Shown: piece by piece, positions 36,603 to 44,930 of the stretch | Numbering within the stretch: the stretch's first letter is position 1 | How the letters are laid out: each line of letters begins with the position of its first letter | DNA from: an uncultured Bacteroidales bacterium | Lineage (GTDB): Bacteria; Bacteroidota; Bacteroidia; Bacteroidales; UBA932 | Direction of reading: 5' to 3' | DNA: 64,000 nt | Assembly: GCA_949286415.1 (NCBI GenBank) | Contig: CASEBV010000015.1 | Location: 62,001 to 126,000 of the forward strand | The notes under the pieces: generated by a model | The model's database searches: none | Told to the model about the DNA's origin: nothing | Seen by the model: only the letters and a program-made list of their open reading frames with translations | Made by a program: the position numbers and the translations under genes

Positions 36603-37889
36603 ATGGCAGGGAAATTTTCAGATACTATTACATTGTCAGATGCCGTGAGGATTTCAGGTCCTCTGGCCTTCAATATCATGCTCAAGCCGGCAGGCTCCCT
36701 GTGCAATCTTGACTGCCATTACTGCTATTATCTTGACAAGGCGGAAATCTACGGCGGACATGAGCCGCGCATGAGCCTTGACATCCTTGAAGTCTGCATC
36801 AGAAAGTATATTGAAGCGAATGATGTGCCGGAAGTTACATTCAACTGGCACGGGGGAGAACCCCTTGTCATGGGGCTTGATTTTTACCGCAAGGCTGTCG
36901 CCCTTGAACAGAAATATGCCTCAGGCAAGACTATCCGCAACACCCTTCAGACAAACGGCACTCTCATCACTCAGGAATGGGCTTCTTTTTTCCGTGACAA
37001 TGATTTTCTCATAGGCATTTCAATCGACGGGCCGCAGGATATCCACGACAAATACCGAAAAGACAAGGGCGGGGCCCCGACATTTGACAAAGTCATGCGC
37101 GGACTGAACATTCTGTACCGGACAGGCGTCAGATATAATACGATGACCACTGTCAACAAGTCCGGCGAAGGCAGGGGTCTGGAAGTTTACAATTTTCTGA
37201 AGGGCATCGGCAGCCATTACATGCAGTTCATGCCTGTGGTCGAACATGTCAAGTATCCTGCAGGGAAAAATGGGAAGCCTGTGAAAGGAGCGAGGCCATA
37301 TATTGTTTCCCCCTCTGCGGAAGGGGCCGTCATTGCCCGCTGGTCCGTGGACGCGTTGGCTTTCGGCCGCTTTCTCACTGATATCTTTGACAGTTGGGTG
37401 CTGAATGATGTCGGCCGGTATTTCGTGAATATCTTTGATGCCGCCCTTGCACGCTGGTGCGGAGAGATGCCGGGGACATGCGCATATGCTGAGACCTGCG
37501 GAGGAAACTCAATCATAGAGCACAACGGTGATGTCTATTCATGCGACCATTTCGTCTATCCTGAGTACAGGCTCGGAAATGTACTTGACGGTGACCTGCG
37601 AGAGATGATGACTTCGGCAGCCCAGACAAAGTTCGGCATAGGGAAGCGCAATGCCCTTCCTGTGAAATGCATCAGATGCGACTGGCGCTTTGCCTGCAGC
37701 GGAGAATGTCCCAAGCACCGGTTCAACAGGACAGAATCCGGTGAGACCGGGCTGAATGCATTGTGCGAAGGGTACCGCATGTTTTATTCCCATGTGGCTC
37801 CGTATATGGAGAAGATGAAGGAATTGCTTATGCGGAAGCAGGCGCCTGCGGGAGTGATGCTTTGGGCCAGAATGAAGAAATCCCTCTGA
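36603..37889 (+). CDS. Anaerobic sulfatase-maturating radical SAM enzyme (anSME)
   Basis: A 428-residue radical SAM enzyme that oxidises an active-site Cys or Ser of sulfatases to formylglycine. The SAM cluster motif is CNLDCHYC (in KPAGSLCNLDCHYCYYL), with FNWHGGEPLVMG and ISIDGP. The C-terminal SPASM region has CGGNSIIEHNGDVYSCDHFVYP and CIRCDWRFACSGECPKHRF, binding two extra clusters. ATG 36603 (preceded by a GTG at 36600) lies only 7 bp after the tmRNA CCA, so its mRNA probably arises by processing of a tmRNA-anSME transcript. No sulfatase gene is in the window. A small hairpin (37905-37922) follows the gene. Confidence 0.93.
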   Translation: MAGKFSDTITLSDAVRISGPLAFNIMLKPAGSLCNLDCHYCYYLDKAEIYGGHEPRMSLDILEVCIRKYIEANDVPEVTFNWHGGEPLVMGLDFYRKAVALEQKYASGKTIRNTLQTNGTLITQEWASFFRDNDFLIGISIDGPQDIHDKYRKDKGGAPTFDKVMRGLNILYRTGVRYNTMTTVNKSGEGRGLEVYNFLKGIGSHYMQFMPVVEHVKYPAGKNGKPVKGARPYIVSPSAEGAVIARWSVDALAFGRFLTDIFDSWVLNDVGRYFVNIFDAALARWCGEMPGTCAYAETCGGNSIIEHNGDVYSCDHFVYPEYRLGNVLDGDLREMMTSAAQTKFGIGKRNALPVKCIRCDWRFACSGECPKHRFNRTESGETGLNALCEGYRMFYSHVAPYMEKMKELLMRKQAPAGVMLWARMKKSL

Positions 37890-37982
37890 TAGCCTTTTTG
37901 AAAAATCACCTGTTCGGGTGATGCCTGTATGAAGCATTTGTATTTTCTTTGTAGCCGGATATTTTGACTGGAAGATTTCAAT

Positions 37983-38028
37983 TATATTTGTATCTGATAT
38001 ATAACTATATTTGCATCTGATATATAAC
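37983..38028 (+). repeat. Tandem 23-bp repeat carrying two -7 boxes
   Basis: Two 23-bp units (37983-38005 and 38006-38028) are identical but for one T/C change. Each begins with TATATTTG, a full -7 consensus, and continues ATCTGATATATAAC. The repeat ends 16 bp before the next gene's start, so it looks like a duplicated core promoter or an operator pair. Confidence 0.75.
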
Positions 38029-38044
38029 CTGAATAATAGAGCAT

Positions 38045-38791
38045 ATGACAAGAAAGATTTTCGCAGTATCTCTGCTCCTTTTCATTGCTGCCGGCTTCAG
38101 CCAGATTGCATCGGCAAGCGATGATGATCCGAAGTATGTCCGGAAGAGCTTTTTCAATTTCTCCTATCTTTCTGACAAGGTAAGGCTGTCGGACGAGAAT
38201 TTCAATTTCGAGAACCTTGAAGGCGTCTGGGATGAAGCAGGAGATGTGCTTCGGGACAATGTCAAGGGCATCAGAAACAATTACGGATTTTCCCTTACCC
38301 GGGGACATACCTACGCATTCCACAAGAAGCCTATTGCCCGTCTTGTGACCATAGGCCTTGACGCCATTTTCTTTGATGTGACATATTCCAATTATTCGGT
38401 AGAGTCTCCGTCAGAGACATTGGGCATGTCTTATCTTGAAGACGGGAAAAGAGTCTACATAGATTCCGAGATGTCCCTCCACAAGATGGAATACAGCCTT
38501 CAGGTCGGACCGTCAGTGACAATTACTCCCGGAAAGCAGCTCACAATCGAAGCATACGCGCGATATGCGCCTACCTTTTCCGCTATACTTGTGGACAAGA
38601 CCTTTACCGGCAACTATGCTTCTGTTTTCGTCGGAGGTGCTTCCCTGACTTTCGGGAAAATAGGTGTCGGAATGGAGGCCCGTATAGGAACATGTGACTA
38701 TAAGCGTCTTGGCGGCAAAGGAAATGTTTCCTTTGAAGGGGGCCGTATCAATACATCCGGCTTCAGGGCATTTGTCCAGATACGCTGGTAA
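38045..38791 (+). CDS. Predicted outer-membrane beta-barrel protein
   Basis: A 248-residue protein with a signal peptide (MTRKIFAVSLLLFIAAGFSQIASA) and alternating-residue beta strands, ending in FVQIRW with a C-terminal aromatic residue as in outer-membrane barrels. Strand-like stretches include YSLQVGPSVTITPG, LTIEAYARYAPTF and ASVFVGGASLTFG. I do not recognise a family; function unknown. It sits alone between anSME and the convergent ABC-F gene and is preceded by a duplicated promoter element. Confidence 0.65.
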   Translation: MTRKIFAVSLLLFIAAGFSQIASASDDDPKYVRKSFFNFSYLSDKVRLSDENFNFENLEGVWDEAGDVLRDNVKGIRNNYGFSLTRGHTYAFHKKPIARLVTIGLDAIFFDVTYSNYSVESPSETLGMSYLEDGKRVYIDSEMSLHKMEYSLQVGPSVTITPGKQLTIEAYARYAPTFSAILVDKTFTGNYASVFVGGASLTFGKIGVGMEARIGTCDYKRLGGKGNVSFEGGRINTSGFRAFVQIRW

Positions 38792-38837
38792 TTCTGATCT
38801 GCCGGGAATCCGGATACATACTGTTGCAGCCGCCGGT

Positions 38838-40703
38838 TCAGCATGAAAGTTCGAGCCAGCGGTTTTCTTTTTCATCAATAAGGGCAAGCACTTCGCTGAT
38901 TCTTTCCGAAGCCTTGCGGAGTTCCTCAAATTCAAGAGACCCTCCGGCAAGCTGCTCTTCAAGCGATGACTTCTCGGCATTGAGCGACTGGAGTTCTTTT
39001 TCCAGTTGTTCAAGCTCGCGCTGTTCCTTGTAGCTCAGCCTCTTCTTTCCGGAGTTTCCGCCTGTTCCGGCCGAGTCGCTTTCCCCGGTATTCCTGTCTT
39101 TTCTCAGTCCCGTGCCGCCGGATGTCCGGGCAGCCTTTTCTTCGGCTCTTGCCCTTGATTTCTGCTCTGCCTCATAGTCCCGGATAAATTCCCTGTATTC
39201 ACTGTAGCTGCCGGTGAAGTCCTTGACAATGCCGTTCCCGCAGAATACGAACAGATGGTCAGCGAGCCTGTCCAGAAAGTGCCTGTCATGGGAGATGATT
39301 ATGAGTGTCCCCTGAAATTCCTTGAGATATTCTTCCAGGATGTTCAGAGTGACGATGTCCAGGTCGTTGGTGGGCTCGTCAAGAATCAGAAGGTTGGGCT
39401 GCTGCATCAGTATTGTGAGCAGATACAGTCTGCGTTTCTCTCCGCCGCTCAGCTTTTCTATCCTGTTGTTGAGCATGTCGTGCGGGAAGAGGAAACGGCT
39501 GAGAAGCCTGGTGTCGTTGACTGTGTCAAGGACGGTGTCCTGAGGATTGAAAGTGATGCCGCTCTGACGGTAGTATCCTATTCTTAGGGATTCACCGCGT
39601 TCTATGACTCCGGCGAGCAGTCCCTGCCCCTCCTTGCGGGCTGCCTGATGGTCGGTTGACACCATTTCGGGAGAATAGTTTCCTGTCAGCAGGTTGATGA
39701 ATGTGCTTTTCCCGGCACCGTTTCTCCCGACTATCCCGACCTTTTCATATCTCTGGAAATTGTATGTGAAATGATCAAGATAGCAGGTGTCCCCGTAATA
39801 GAATGAGACATCCTTGCAGTCGATGATTTTTGTCCCCAGTCTCGTGGCCCCATGCAGGTCCGACAGCGAGACATGCTGCTCGCTGAAAGTCATGTCTGCC
39901 CTGGCCTTGAGTTCATGGAATGCATTTATCCTGTATCTCGCTTTCCCGGTACGGGCCTGTGGAGTGCTTCGCATCCACTCGAGTTCGCGCCTGAGTATGT
40001 TGCGGACCTTGTCTGTCTCGGCATTCCTGTTGGCAATGCGTTCGGACCTTTTCTCCAGATAGTTCTGATAATTGCCCCTGTATACATAGAGAGAGCCGTG
40101 GTCAAGCTCCATTATCGTGTTGCATACCTTGTCAAGGAAATATCTGTCATGTGTGACCATAAGCAGGGTACAGCGGGAGCGGGACAGAAAATTTTCCAGA
40201 AATTCTATGGCATCTATGTCCAGATGGTTGGTCGGCTCGTCCATTATGAAGAAGTCGGCCTCGCTTGCAAGCATTTCAGCAAGGGCCACTCTTTTTATTT
40301 CCCCTCCGGAGAGTTCCTTCATTTTCTGCCCGTAGTCCGTCAGACGGAAACCGGTCAGGTACTGTTTTACCCGTCTTTCGTATTCCCAGAGATGTTCCGT
40401 GTCAAGATGCTCTGTAAAGGCTGTGCTGTGGTCCATTATCTGGTCAAATATGCCTTTCTCCGGGTCAAATCCGTATTCCTGCTCAAGGAAGGCTATCCTT
40501 ATGTCCTTGAGAAAGACAATCTTGCCGCCTGAGTCTGACTTGTCTTTGCCTGCAAGTATCCGCAGCAGGGAAGTTTTTCCCGTGCCGTTCGGGGCGATGA
40601 GCGCCATTTTGTCCCCTTCGTTGATGTTGAATCCGATGTTCTCAAACAGGACTTTCGGCCCGTAGGACTTGGAGATGTTTTCTATCTGGAGGTAACTTGC
40701 CAT
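38838..40703 (-). CDS. ABC-F ATPase, Uup-like
   Basis: A 621-residue cytoplasmic protein with two ABC domains and no membrane segment; ABC-F proteins act on ribosomes. Walker A motifs APNGTGKTS and GRNGAGKST, signatures LSGGEIKRV and LSGGEKRRL, and Walker B DEPTNHLD and DEPTNDLD are intact. The linker between the domains (about 225-290) is rich in Arg and Lys. The C-terminal 90 residues form a coiled coil typical of Uup. It begins 3 bp after the GT2 gene, at the end of a long leftward run. Confidence 0.93.
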   Translation of the reverse strand: MASYLQIENISKSYGPKVLFENIGFNINEGDKMALIAPNGTGKTSLLRILAGKDKSDSGGKIVFLKDIRIAFLEQEYGFDPEKGIFDQIMDHSTAFTEHLDTEHLWEYERRVKQYLTGFRLTDYGQKMKELSGGEIKRVALAEMLASEADFFIMDEPTNHLDIDAIEFLENFLSRSRCTLLMVTHDRYFLDKVCNTIMELDHGSLYVYRGNYQNYLEKRSERIANRNAETDKVRNILRRELEWMRSTPQARTGKARYRINAFHELKARADMTFSEQHVSLSDLHGATRLGTKIIDCKDVSFYYGDTCYLDHFTYNFQRYEKVGIVGRNGAGKSTFINLLTGNYSPEMVSTDHQAARKEGQGLLAGVIERGESLRIGYYRQSGITFNPQDTVLDTVNDTRLLSRFLFPHDMLNNRIEKLSGGEKRRLYLLTILMQQPNLLILDEPTNDLDIVTLNILEEYLKEFQGTLIIISHDRHFLDRLADHLFVFCGNGIVKDFTGSYSEYREFIRDYEAEQKSRARAEEKAARTSGGTGLRKDRNTGESDSAGTGGNSGKKRLSYKEQRELEQLEKELQSLNAEKSSLEEQLAGGSLEFEELRKASERISEVLALIDEKENRWLELSC

Positions 40704-40706
40704 TTT

Positions 40707-41810
40707 TTAGAATTTTATGCGGATGCCAAAGACTGCCTTAGGTATCATCCATCCGTTGTACATACCGGTGACTGCGGGTGCTTTGCCTTCTTCCTGAATC
40801 CGTCTGATGTAGCCCGAGACAGCCTCGGGCCCCTGGCGTTTCCGGAGTATGCGGAAATCTTTGTGCGCCTTCACGACGGCCTTGAAATATCTGAACCTGA
40901 AAGTAAGGAGATATACTCCTGCGGCGCCTCCGTCCATAAGCATCCTCACGAAAATTGTCCTTCGGGCTTTTCTGACGGCCTTTTCAGCTGACATGTCAAG
41001 GGCGTAGGTCTTGGCGAGGTTATTGTCCAGCATCAGCAGGTTGTTGCGGAAATTGAGATACAGTTTCCATGGCGAATTCTGCGGAAGGGTGCCTCCTCCG
41101 ATGTGGTAAACAGTGGAGGAGGGGACTATCCTGACTTTCCATCCTGCAAGCTGAGCCCGCCAGCACATGTCTATCTCTTCCATGTGCGCGAAAAATCTTT
41201 CGTCAAGCCCACCGAGTTTCTTCCATACTGATGACCGTATCATAAGGCATGCTCCAGTCGCCCAGAATACATTTGCCGGGCTGTCGTATTGGCCGGCATC
41301 CTTTTCCAGTTTCTTCATCACCCGGCCTCTGCAGAACGGATAGCCGAATCTGTCGATGTAGCCTCCTGCCGCCCCTGCATATTCAAACATTTCCTTGTCC
41401 TGCCATGAGTGAAGCTTCGGGGCGCATATCCCGCAGCTCGGGTCGGCCTCCATACATTCGGCAAGCGGTCCAAGCCATTGCTCGGGGACCTCGATGTCAG
41501 AATTTATGAGAAGGAAATATTTGCAGTCAATCCTTTCGTATGCGCGGTTATATCCCCCTGTAAAGCCATAGTTCCTGTCAAAGACTATTGTCTTTGTGTG
41601 CGGGAATTTTTCCGCCATCATTTCAATGGAGCCGTCTGTCGAGGCATTGTCGGCGACAATGACCTCCGAATGGCCGTAGTGCTCTCCTCCCGTAGCATTC
41701 ATCCATTCTACAGACCTGAGGAGCTTTGGCAGGAACATCTCAAGATAGTGCTTCCCGTTCCAGTTGAGTATGACAACTGCCGTGCCCGCGACTTTGATTT
41801 TATCTTCCAT
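40707..41810 (-). CDS. Glycosyltransferase family 2
   Basis: A 367-residue GT-A glycosyltransferase. The N-terminal fold has VVILNWNGKHYLEMFLP, VADNASTDGS and FLLINSDIEVPE (the DxD-like SD). Further in are WATGACLMIRSSVWKKLGGLDERFFAHMEEIDMCWRAQLAGW, typical of rhamnosyltransferase-like GT2 enzymes. A hydrophobic amphipathic patch follows at about 295-315. The acceptor is unknown; cell-surface glycan synthesis is likely. It precedes the ABC-F gene by 3 bp. Confidence 0.88.
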   Translation of the reverse strand: MEDKIKVAGTAVVILNWNGKHYLEMFLPKLLRSVEWMNATGGEHYGHSEVIVADNASTDGSIEMMAEKFPHTKTIVFDRNYGFTGGYNRAYERIDCKYFLLINSDIEVPEQWLGPLAECMEADPSCGICAPKLHSWQDKEMFEYAGAAGGYIDRFGYPFCRGRVMKKLEKDAGQYDSPANVFWATGACLMIRSSVWKKLGGLDERFFAHMEEIDMCWRAQLAGWKVRIVPSSTVYHIGGGTLPQNSPWKLYLNFRNNLLMLDNNLAKTYALDMSAEKAVRKARRTIFVRMLMDGGAAGVYLLTFRFRYFKAVVKAHKDFRILRKRQGPEAVSGYIRRIQEEGKAPAVTGMYNGWMIPKAVFGIRIKF

Positions 41811-41855
41811 TCAGCATGTAATTTCTGTTCCGGATGATCAGAACTGATGTCTCCG

Positions 41856-42794
41856 TCATTTTGAACCCATGTATATGAATATCATTCCGACAAGTATCAG
41901 GATGAGGTCCAGAGCTTTTGCCCTGAGATTCCGTTCCCTGAACAGCATCACTCCGCAGGCAAACGACACTATGACCGAACCTCTCCGTATCAGGGAGACG
42001 ACTGAAATCATCGAGTCGGGCTGGTTGAGTGCCGAAAAGTACGCGAAGTCCGCCGCAGATAAGAAGACAGAGATGAGCGGTATGGCCCAGCACCAGTGAA
42101 AAGGAGTTATGTGTTTCCTGTTCGGATACCACAGGATGGCGCAGACCACAGTCATGATGACGAGCTGATACAGATTGTACCAGCTCTGCACGAACATCGG
42201 ACTGAGTTCCCTCATAATGTATTTGTCATACAGGCCGCTGACCGCTCCTATTACAGCCGCTGCAGCGACCGCCCATATCCATTTGTTGCGTGTGAAATCA
42301 ACTTCTTCCTTTTTGCTTGACCTGCTCAGGAGATACAGGGATATGAGCGACAGTATCACGCCTGTCCACTGATAGCCGTTCAGCCTTTCTCCGAAAATCA
42401 GCATGGCGCCAATCAGAACAAGGACCGGCCTTGTCGCATTGATCGGTCCGACGATTGTTATCGGGAGATGCTTCATCCCGAAGTAACCGAAAATCCACGA
42501 TGTCAGGACAATGAAGGCTTTGATGATTATCAGCATATGGGCGTGCAGCAGACTCCCTGTCTCTGCTCCGGAGGTCTTCGGATGCCCGGCATATGGCGAA
42601 CTGTCAAGCACTGTCCCGGAAAACCATCCTGTCCCCGCAGCGCTGTCAATGATGAAAGGGGAGAAAATGACTGTAGCAAAGAGTGTATTGAAAAACAGCA
42701 CCGGAAGAACAGCATTGTCTTTCAGTGCCGATTTCTTGGAAGTGTCATAAAGCCCGAGCAGGGCGGCGGACACGAATGCCAGAGCAAGCCACAT
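41856..42794 (-). CDS. EamA/DMT-family membrane transporter
   Basis: A 312-residue inner-membrane protein with ten predicted helices in two EamA repeats (about 1-150 and 165-310). The first repeat ends in VGPINATRPVLVLIGAMLIFGERLNGYQWTGVILSLISLYLL, the second in VVSLIRRGSVIVSFACGVMLFRERNLRAKALDLILILVGMIFIYMG. The loop at about 55-90 is longer than usual. Substrate unknown. It starts 12 bp after slyD ends, in the same leftward run. Confidence 0.85.
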   Translation of the reverse strand: MWLALAFVSAALLGLYDTSKKSALKDNAVLPVLFFNTLFATVIFSPFIIDSAAGTGWFSGTVLDSSPYAGHPKTSGAETGSLLHAHMLIIIKAFIVLTSWIFGYFGMKHLPITIVGPINATRPVLVLIGAMLIFGERLNGYQWTGVILSLISLYLLSRSSKKEEVDFTRNKWIWAVAAAAVIGAVSGLYDKYIMRELSPMFVQSWYNLYQLVIMTVVCAILWYPNRKHITPFHWCWAIPLISVFLSAADFAYFSALNQPDSMISVVSLIRRGSVIVSFACGVMLFRERNLRAKALDLILILVGMIFIYMGSK

Positions 42795-42806
42795 CCCCTG
42801 ACCTGA

Positions 42807-43424
42807 TTATTCCTTGTGGTGACCGCAGTGTCCTTCGCCGTGTCCTCCGCAGCAGCCGCCTTCACCCTGTCCGTGACACTCATGTCCTTCCTCATGTCCG
42901 TGGCAGCCGCCTTCACCGTGCCCTCCGCAGCAGCATGTGTGCACATATTCACCGTGAAGTCCTTCTTTCAGCTCTTTTTCGGTGGCGTCCCTGACAGTCA
43001 GGATCTCTCCCGAGAAATTGAGGGTCTTGCCCGCCATCGGTGAATTCAAGTCCATTGTCACCGTATTTTCCTTGACTTCAAGTACTTTTCCCGGCACTAC
43101 TCCTCCGTGCCCGTTCAGCATCGGGATGGTGTTTCCCGGCACGAGAAGACTTTCCTGAATTACCCCGTTGACTTCAAAGGCCTGTTTGGGAAGATCTATG
43201 ATTCTGTTCGGGTCGATTTCTCCATATCCTTCTTCCGGGGTGAGGGTAAAGGCAAATTTGCCTCCCGGCTCAAGTCCGGCAATGTTGTCCTCGAACTTTT
43301 CCAGCAGGGAACCTGTCCCGTGTATATAGTCAAGAGGTTTTTCTCTGGTGGTCCTGTCGACGATTTCTCCGTCAACCTCAAGCTCATAGCAGAGCTCGAC
43401 TACTTTGTTAATGTCGATTTTCAT
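42807..43424 (-). CDS. slyD: FKBP-type peptidyl-prolyl isomerase SlyD-like with metal-binding tail
   Basis: A 205-residue SlyD-type prolyl isomerase/chaperone. The FKBP part (about 1-70 and 130-160) and the inserted IF domain (about 71-125) are present: LDYIHGTGSLLEKFEDNIAG, TPEEGYGEIDP and NSPMAGKTLNFSGEI. The last 45 residues hold ten His and eight Cys in a Gly-rich tail that should bind nickel or zinc. In other bacteria SlyD delivers nickel to [NiFe]-hydrogenase; here only an [FeFe]-hydrogenase is seen. The tail's low-complexity DNA looks like short repeats but is coding. Confidence 0.92.
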   Translation of the reverse strand: MKIDINKVVELCYELEVDGEIVDRTTREKPLDYIHGTGSLLEKFEDNIAGLEPGGKFAFTLTPEEGYGEIDPNRIIDLPKQAFEVNGVIQESLLVPGNTIPMLNGHGGVVPGKVLEVKENTVTMDLNSPMAGKTLNFSGEILTVRDATEKELKEGLHGEYVHTCCCGGHGEGGCHGHEEGHECHGQGEGGCCGGHGEGHCGHHKE

Positions 43425-43471
43425 CGTATTCTGTTTTTATGTCTGTCCTTCTGTCTCCCCTCATCTGGCTT

Positions 43472-44929
43472 TTATGCGCTGAAATCCACATCGCAGAATG
43501 CCAGTGACGGTATCTGCCACCTTGTGCATTCCCTTGCATCGCTTCCTGCGGCGATGAGACTGTTCCACAGCCGGATCATGTTGCCCGTGATGAGCATTTC
43601 CCTCACAGGGGCGGCTATTTCTCCATGGCGGAAAACAAATCCCTCTATGCCGTATGAGAAGTCTCCTGTGGTCGGATTACAGTTGCCTCCGTTGAATCCG
43701 CACACATAGATGCCGTCTTCACAGCATTTGAGCATATCCTGCAAAGATATTTCTTTTTCCGCTGATTGCAAACCGTTGTTTGACATGTATGACCTCAGCA
43801 CGGGACGGGATATGCCTTCTGTCGTCGGTTGCATGCCTGTTTTCCCGGACATATATGTGTTTATGAAATATTCCATGACTGTACCCCTGCTTATGACGGG
43901 GCTGTCTTCCGTGGCGACTCCCTCTGAGTCATAGAACCTGCTGCCGGGCCGTCCGGGGGTCCTTGCCTTGTCTTCCAGAGTGAGGCCTTCGGGAAAAATC
44001 TTTTTTCCGAGGCTGTCTGCGAGGAAAGAATTGTGCTGCTGGATGGCCATTGCATTAAGGGCAGACACGATGGGGGAGACGAGTCTTGAACTGACACTGC
44101 TGTCCACAACCATATTGTATTTGCCGCTGATGCATCGTTCAGGGCAGATTTGCCTTATGGCTCTTTTCAGGGCCGTTTCCGAACACCCTTCAATGCGGAG
44201 TCTGTTCTTGAACGGGGAGGAGTCCCACCAGTATCCGCTGAACCTGTTGCCGTCCGGGGTGCCGACTGTGATTTCCGTGGTGTAACCGAATGATGTCTCA
44301 ATATGTCTTCCGCAGAATCCCTGCGAGTCCATTGTGAGGTTGTCGTCTATGGAGTCGGAATATTCGCATTCTTCTGATATGATGCTGTATTCCGGCAGTT
44401 TTCCATCCGCTGGCTTCATGGTGTTTTGCAGGCATTCTGAATAGATTGTCCCGGACATTGCGGACTTGAGCCTCTGTCCGGGAGTCACCTGATGCCGGCT
44501 CCTGTCATATAGTCCGGCCTCATCTCCTTTCAATGCATCTTTCGCTGTCCTTCCGGTGTCCGGCAGCCTTCTGAATCTGTCTTCGGCAAGCAGGCCTGTT
44601 GTCAGTACGGCTTTCTTTACAAACTCCTGCAGACGGCCTTCCTCAAATACATTTGTAGAGAAAGTTCCGTAGCGTCCGTTTGCGAAGATATAGAGGCAGA
44701 CAGACCTGTCTGCCGCATGGGTCACTTTGTCAAGTTCTCCGTTGAACAATGCAAATGAATCAATTATGCTTTTGTCAAGCGACACCCTGATCTGTGAGGC
44801 TCCTGCATTGAGCGCCGTGCGGATACATCCTGCGGCTGCTTCAGCCTCCATCTCTGTTATTATTCCTGCGGACTGCCAGGAGTCCTGTCCGATCCCGTTT
44901 TTCATGTCATTCTTCTCTTTCATGATCAT
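43472..44929 (-). CDS. tldE: TldE/PmbA-family protein, partner of TldD
   Basis: A 485-residue PmbA/TldE-family protein, the non-catalytic partner of the TldD metalloprotease, which processes certain small peptides. It lacks the HExxxH zinc site of TldD. Family blocks are AADRSVCLYIFANGRYGTFSTN in the N-terminal domain and, near the C-terminus, LEDKARTPGRPGSRFYDSEGVAT and GFNGGNCNPTTGDFSYGIEGFVFRHGEI. It follows tldD with one base between, so the pair is translated together and presumably forms a heterodimer. Confidence 0.92.
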   Translation of the reverse strand: MIMKEKNDMKNGIGQDSWQSAGIITEMEAEAAAGCIRTALNAGASQIRVSLDKSIIDSFALFNGELDKVTHAADRSVCLYIFANGRYGTFSTNVFEEGRLQEFVKKAVLTTGLLAEDRFRRLPDTGRTAKDALKGDEAGLYDRSRHQVTPGQRLKSAMSGTIYSECLQNTMKPADGKLPEYSIISEECEYSDSIDDNLTMDSQGFCGRHIETSFGYTTEITVGTPDGNRFSGYWWDSSPFKNRLRIEGCSETALKRAIRQICPERCISGKYNMVVDSSVSSRLVSPIVSALNAMAIQQHNSFLADSLGKKIFPEGLTLEDKARTPGRPGSRFYDSEGVATEDSPVISRGTVMEYFINTYMSGKTGMQPTTEGISRPVLRSYMSNNGLQSAEKEISLQDMLKCCEDGIYVCGFNGGNCNPTTGDFSYGIEGFVFRHGEIAAPVREMLITGNMIRLWNSLIAAGSDARECTRWQIPSLAFCDVDFSA

Positions 44930-44930
44930 G

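Noticed and set aside
36603..37889. Reading this radical SAM gene as HydE
   Set aside because: The two SPASM-type cysteine clusters and the FNWHGGEPL block are those of sulfatase maturases; HydE lacks them.
37905..37922. Small hairpin after anSME as a terminator
   Set aside because: The stem is only 6 bp and no T-run follows, so I mention it but do not list it as a terminator.
42807..42950. Short G+C-rich repeats that look like a tandem-repeat or CRISPR-like array
   Set aside because: They encode the Gly/His/Cys tail of SlyD; units are irregular and in frame, with no spacers.
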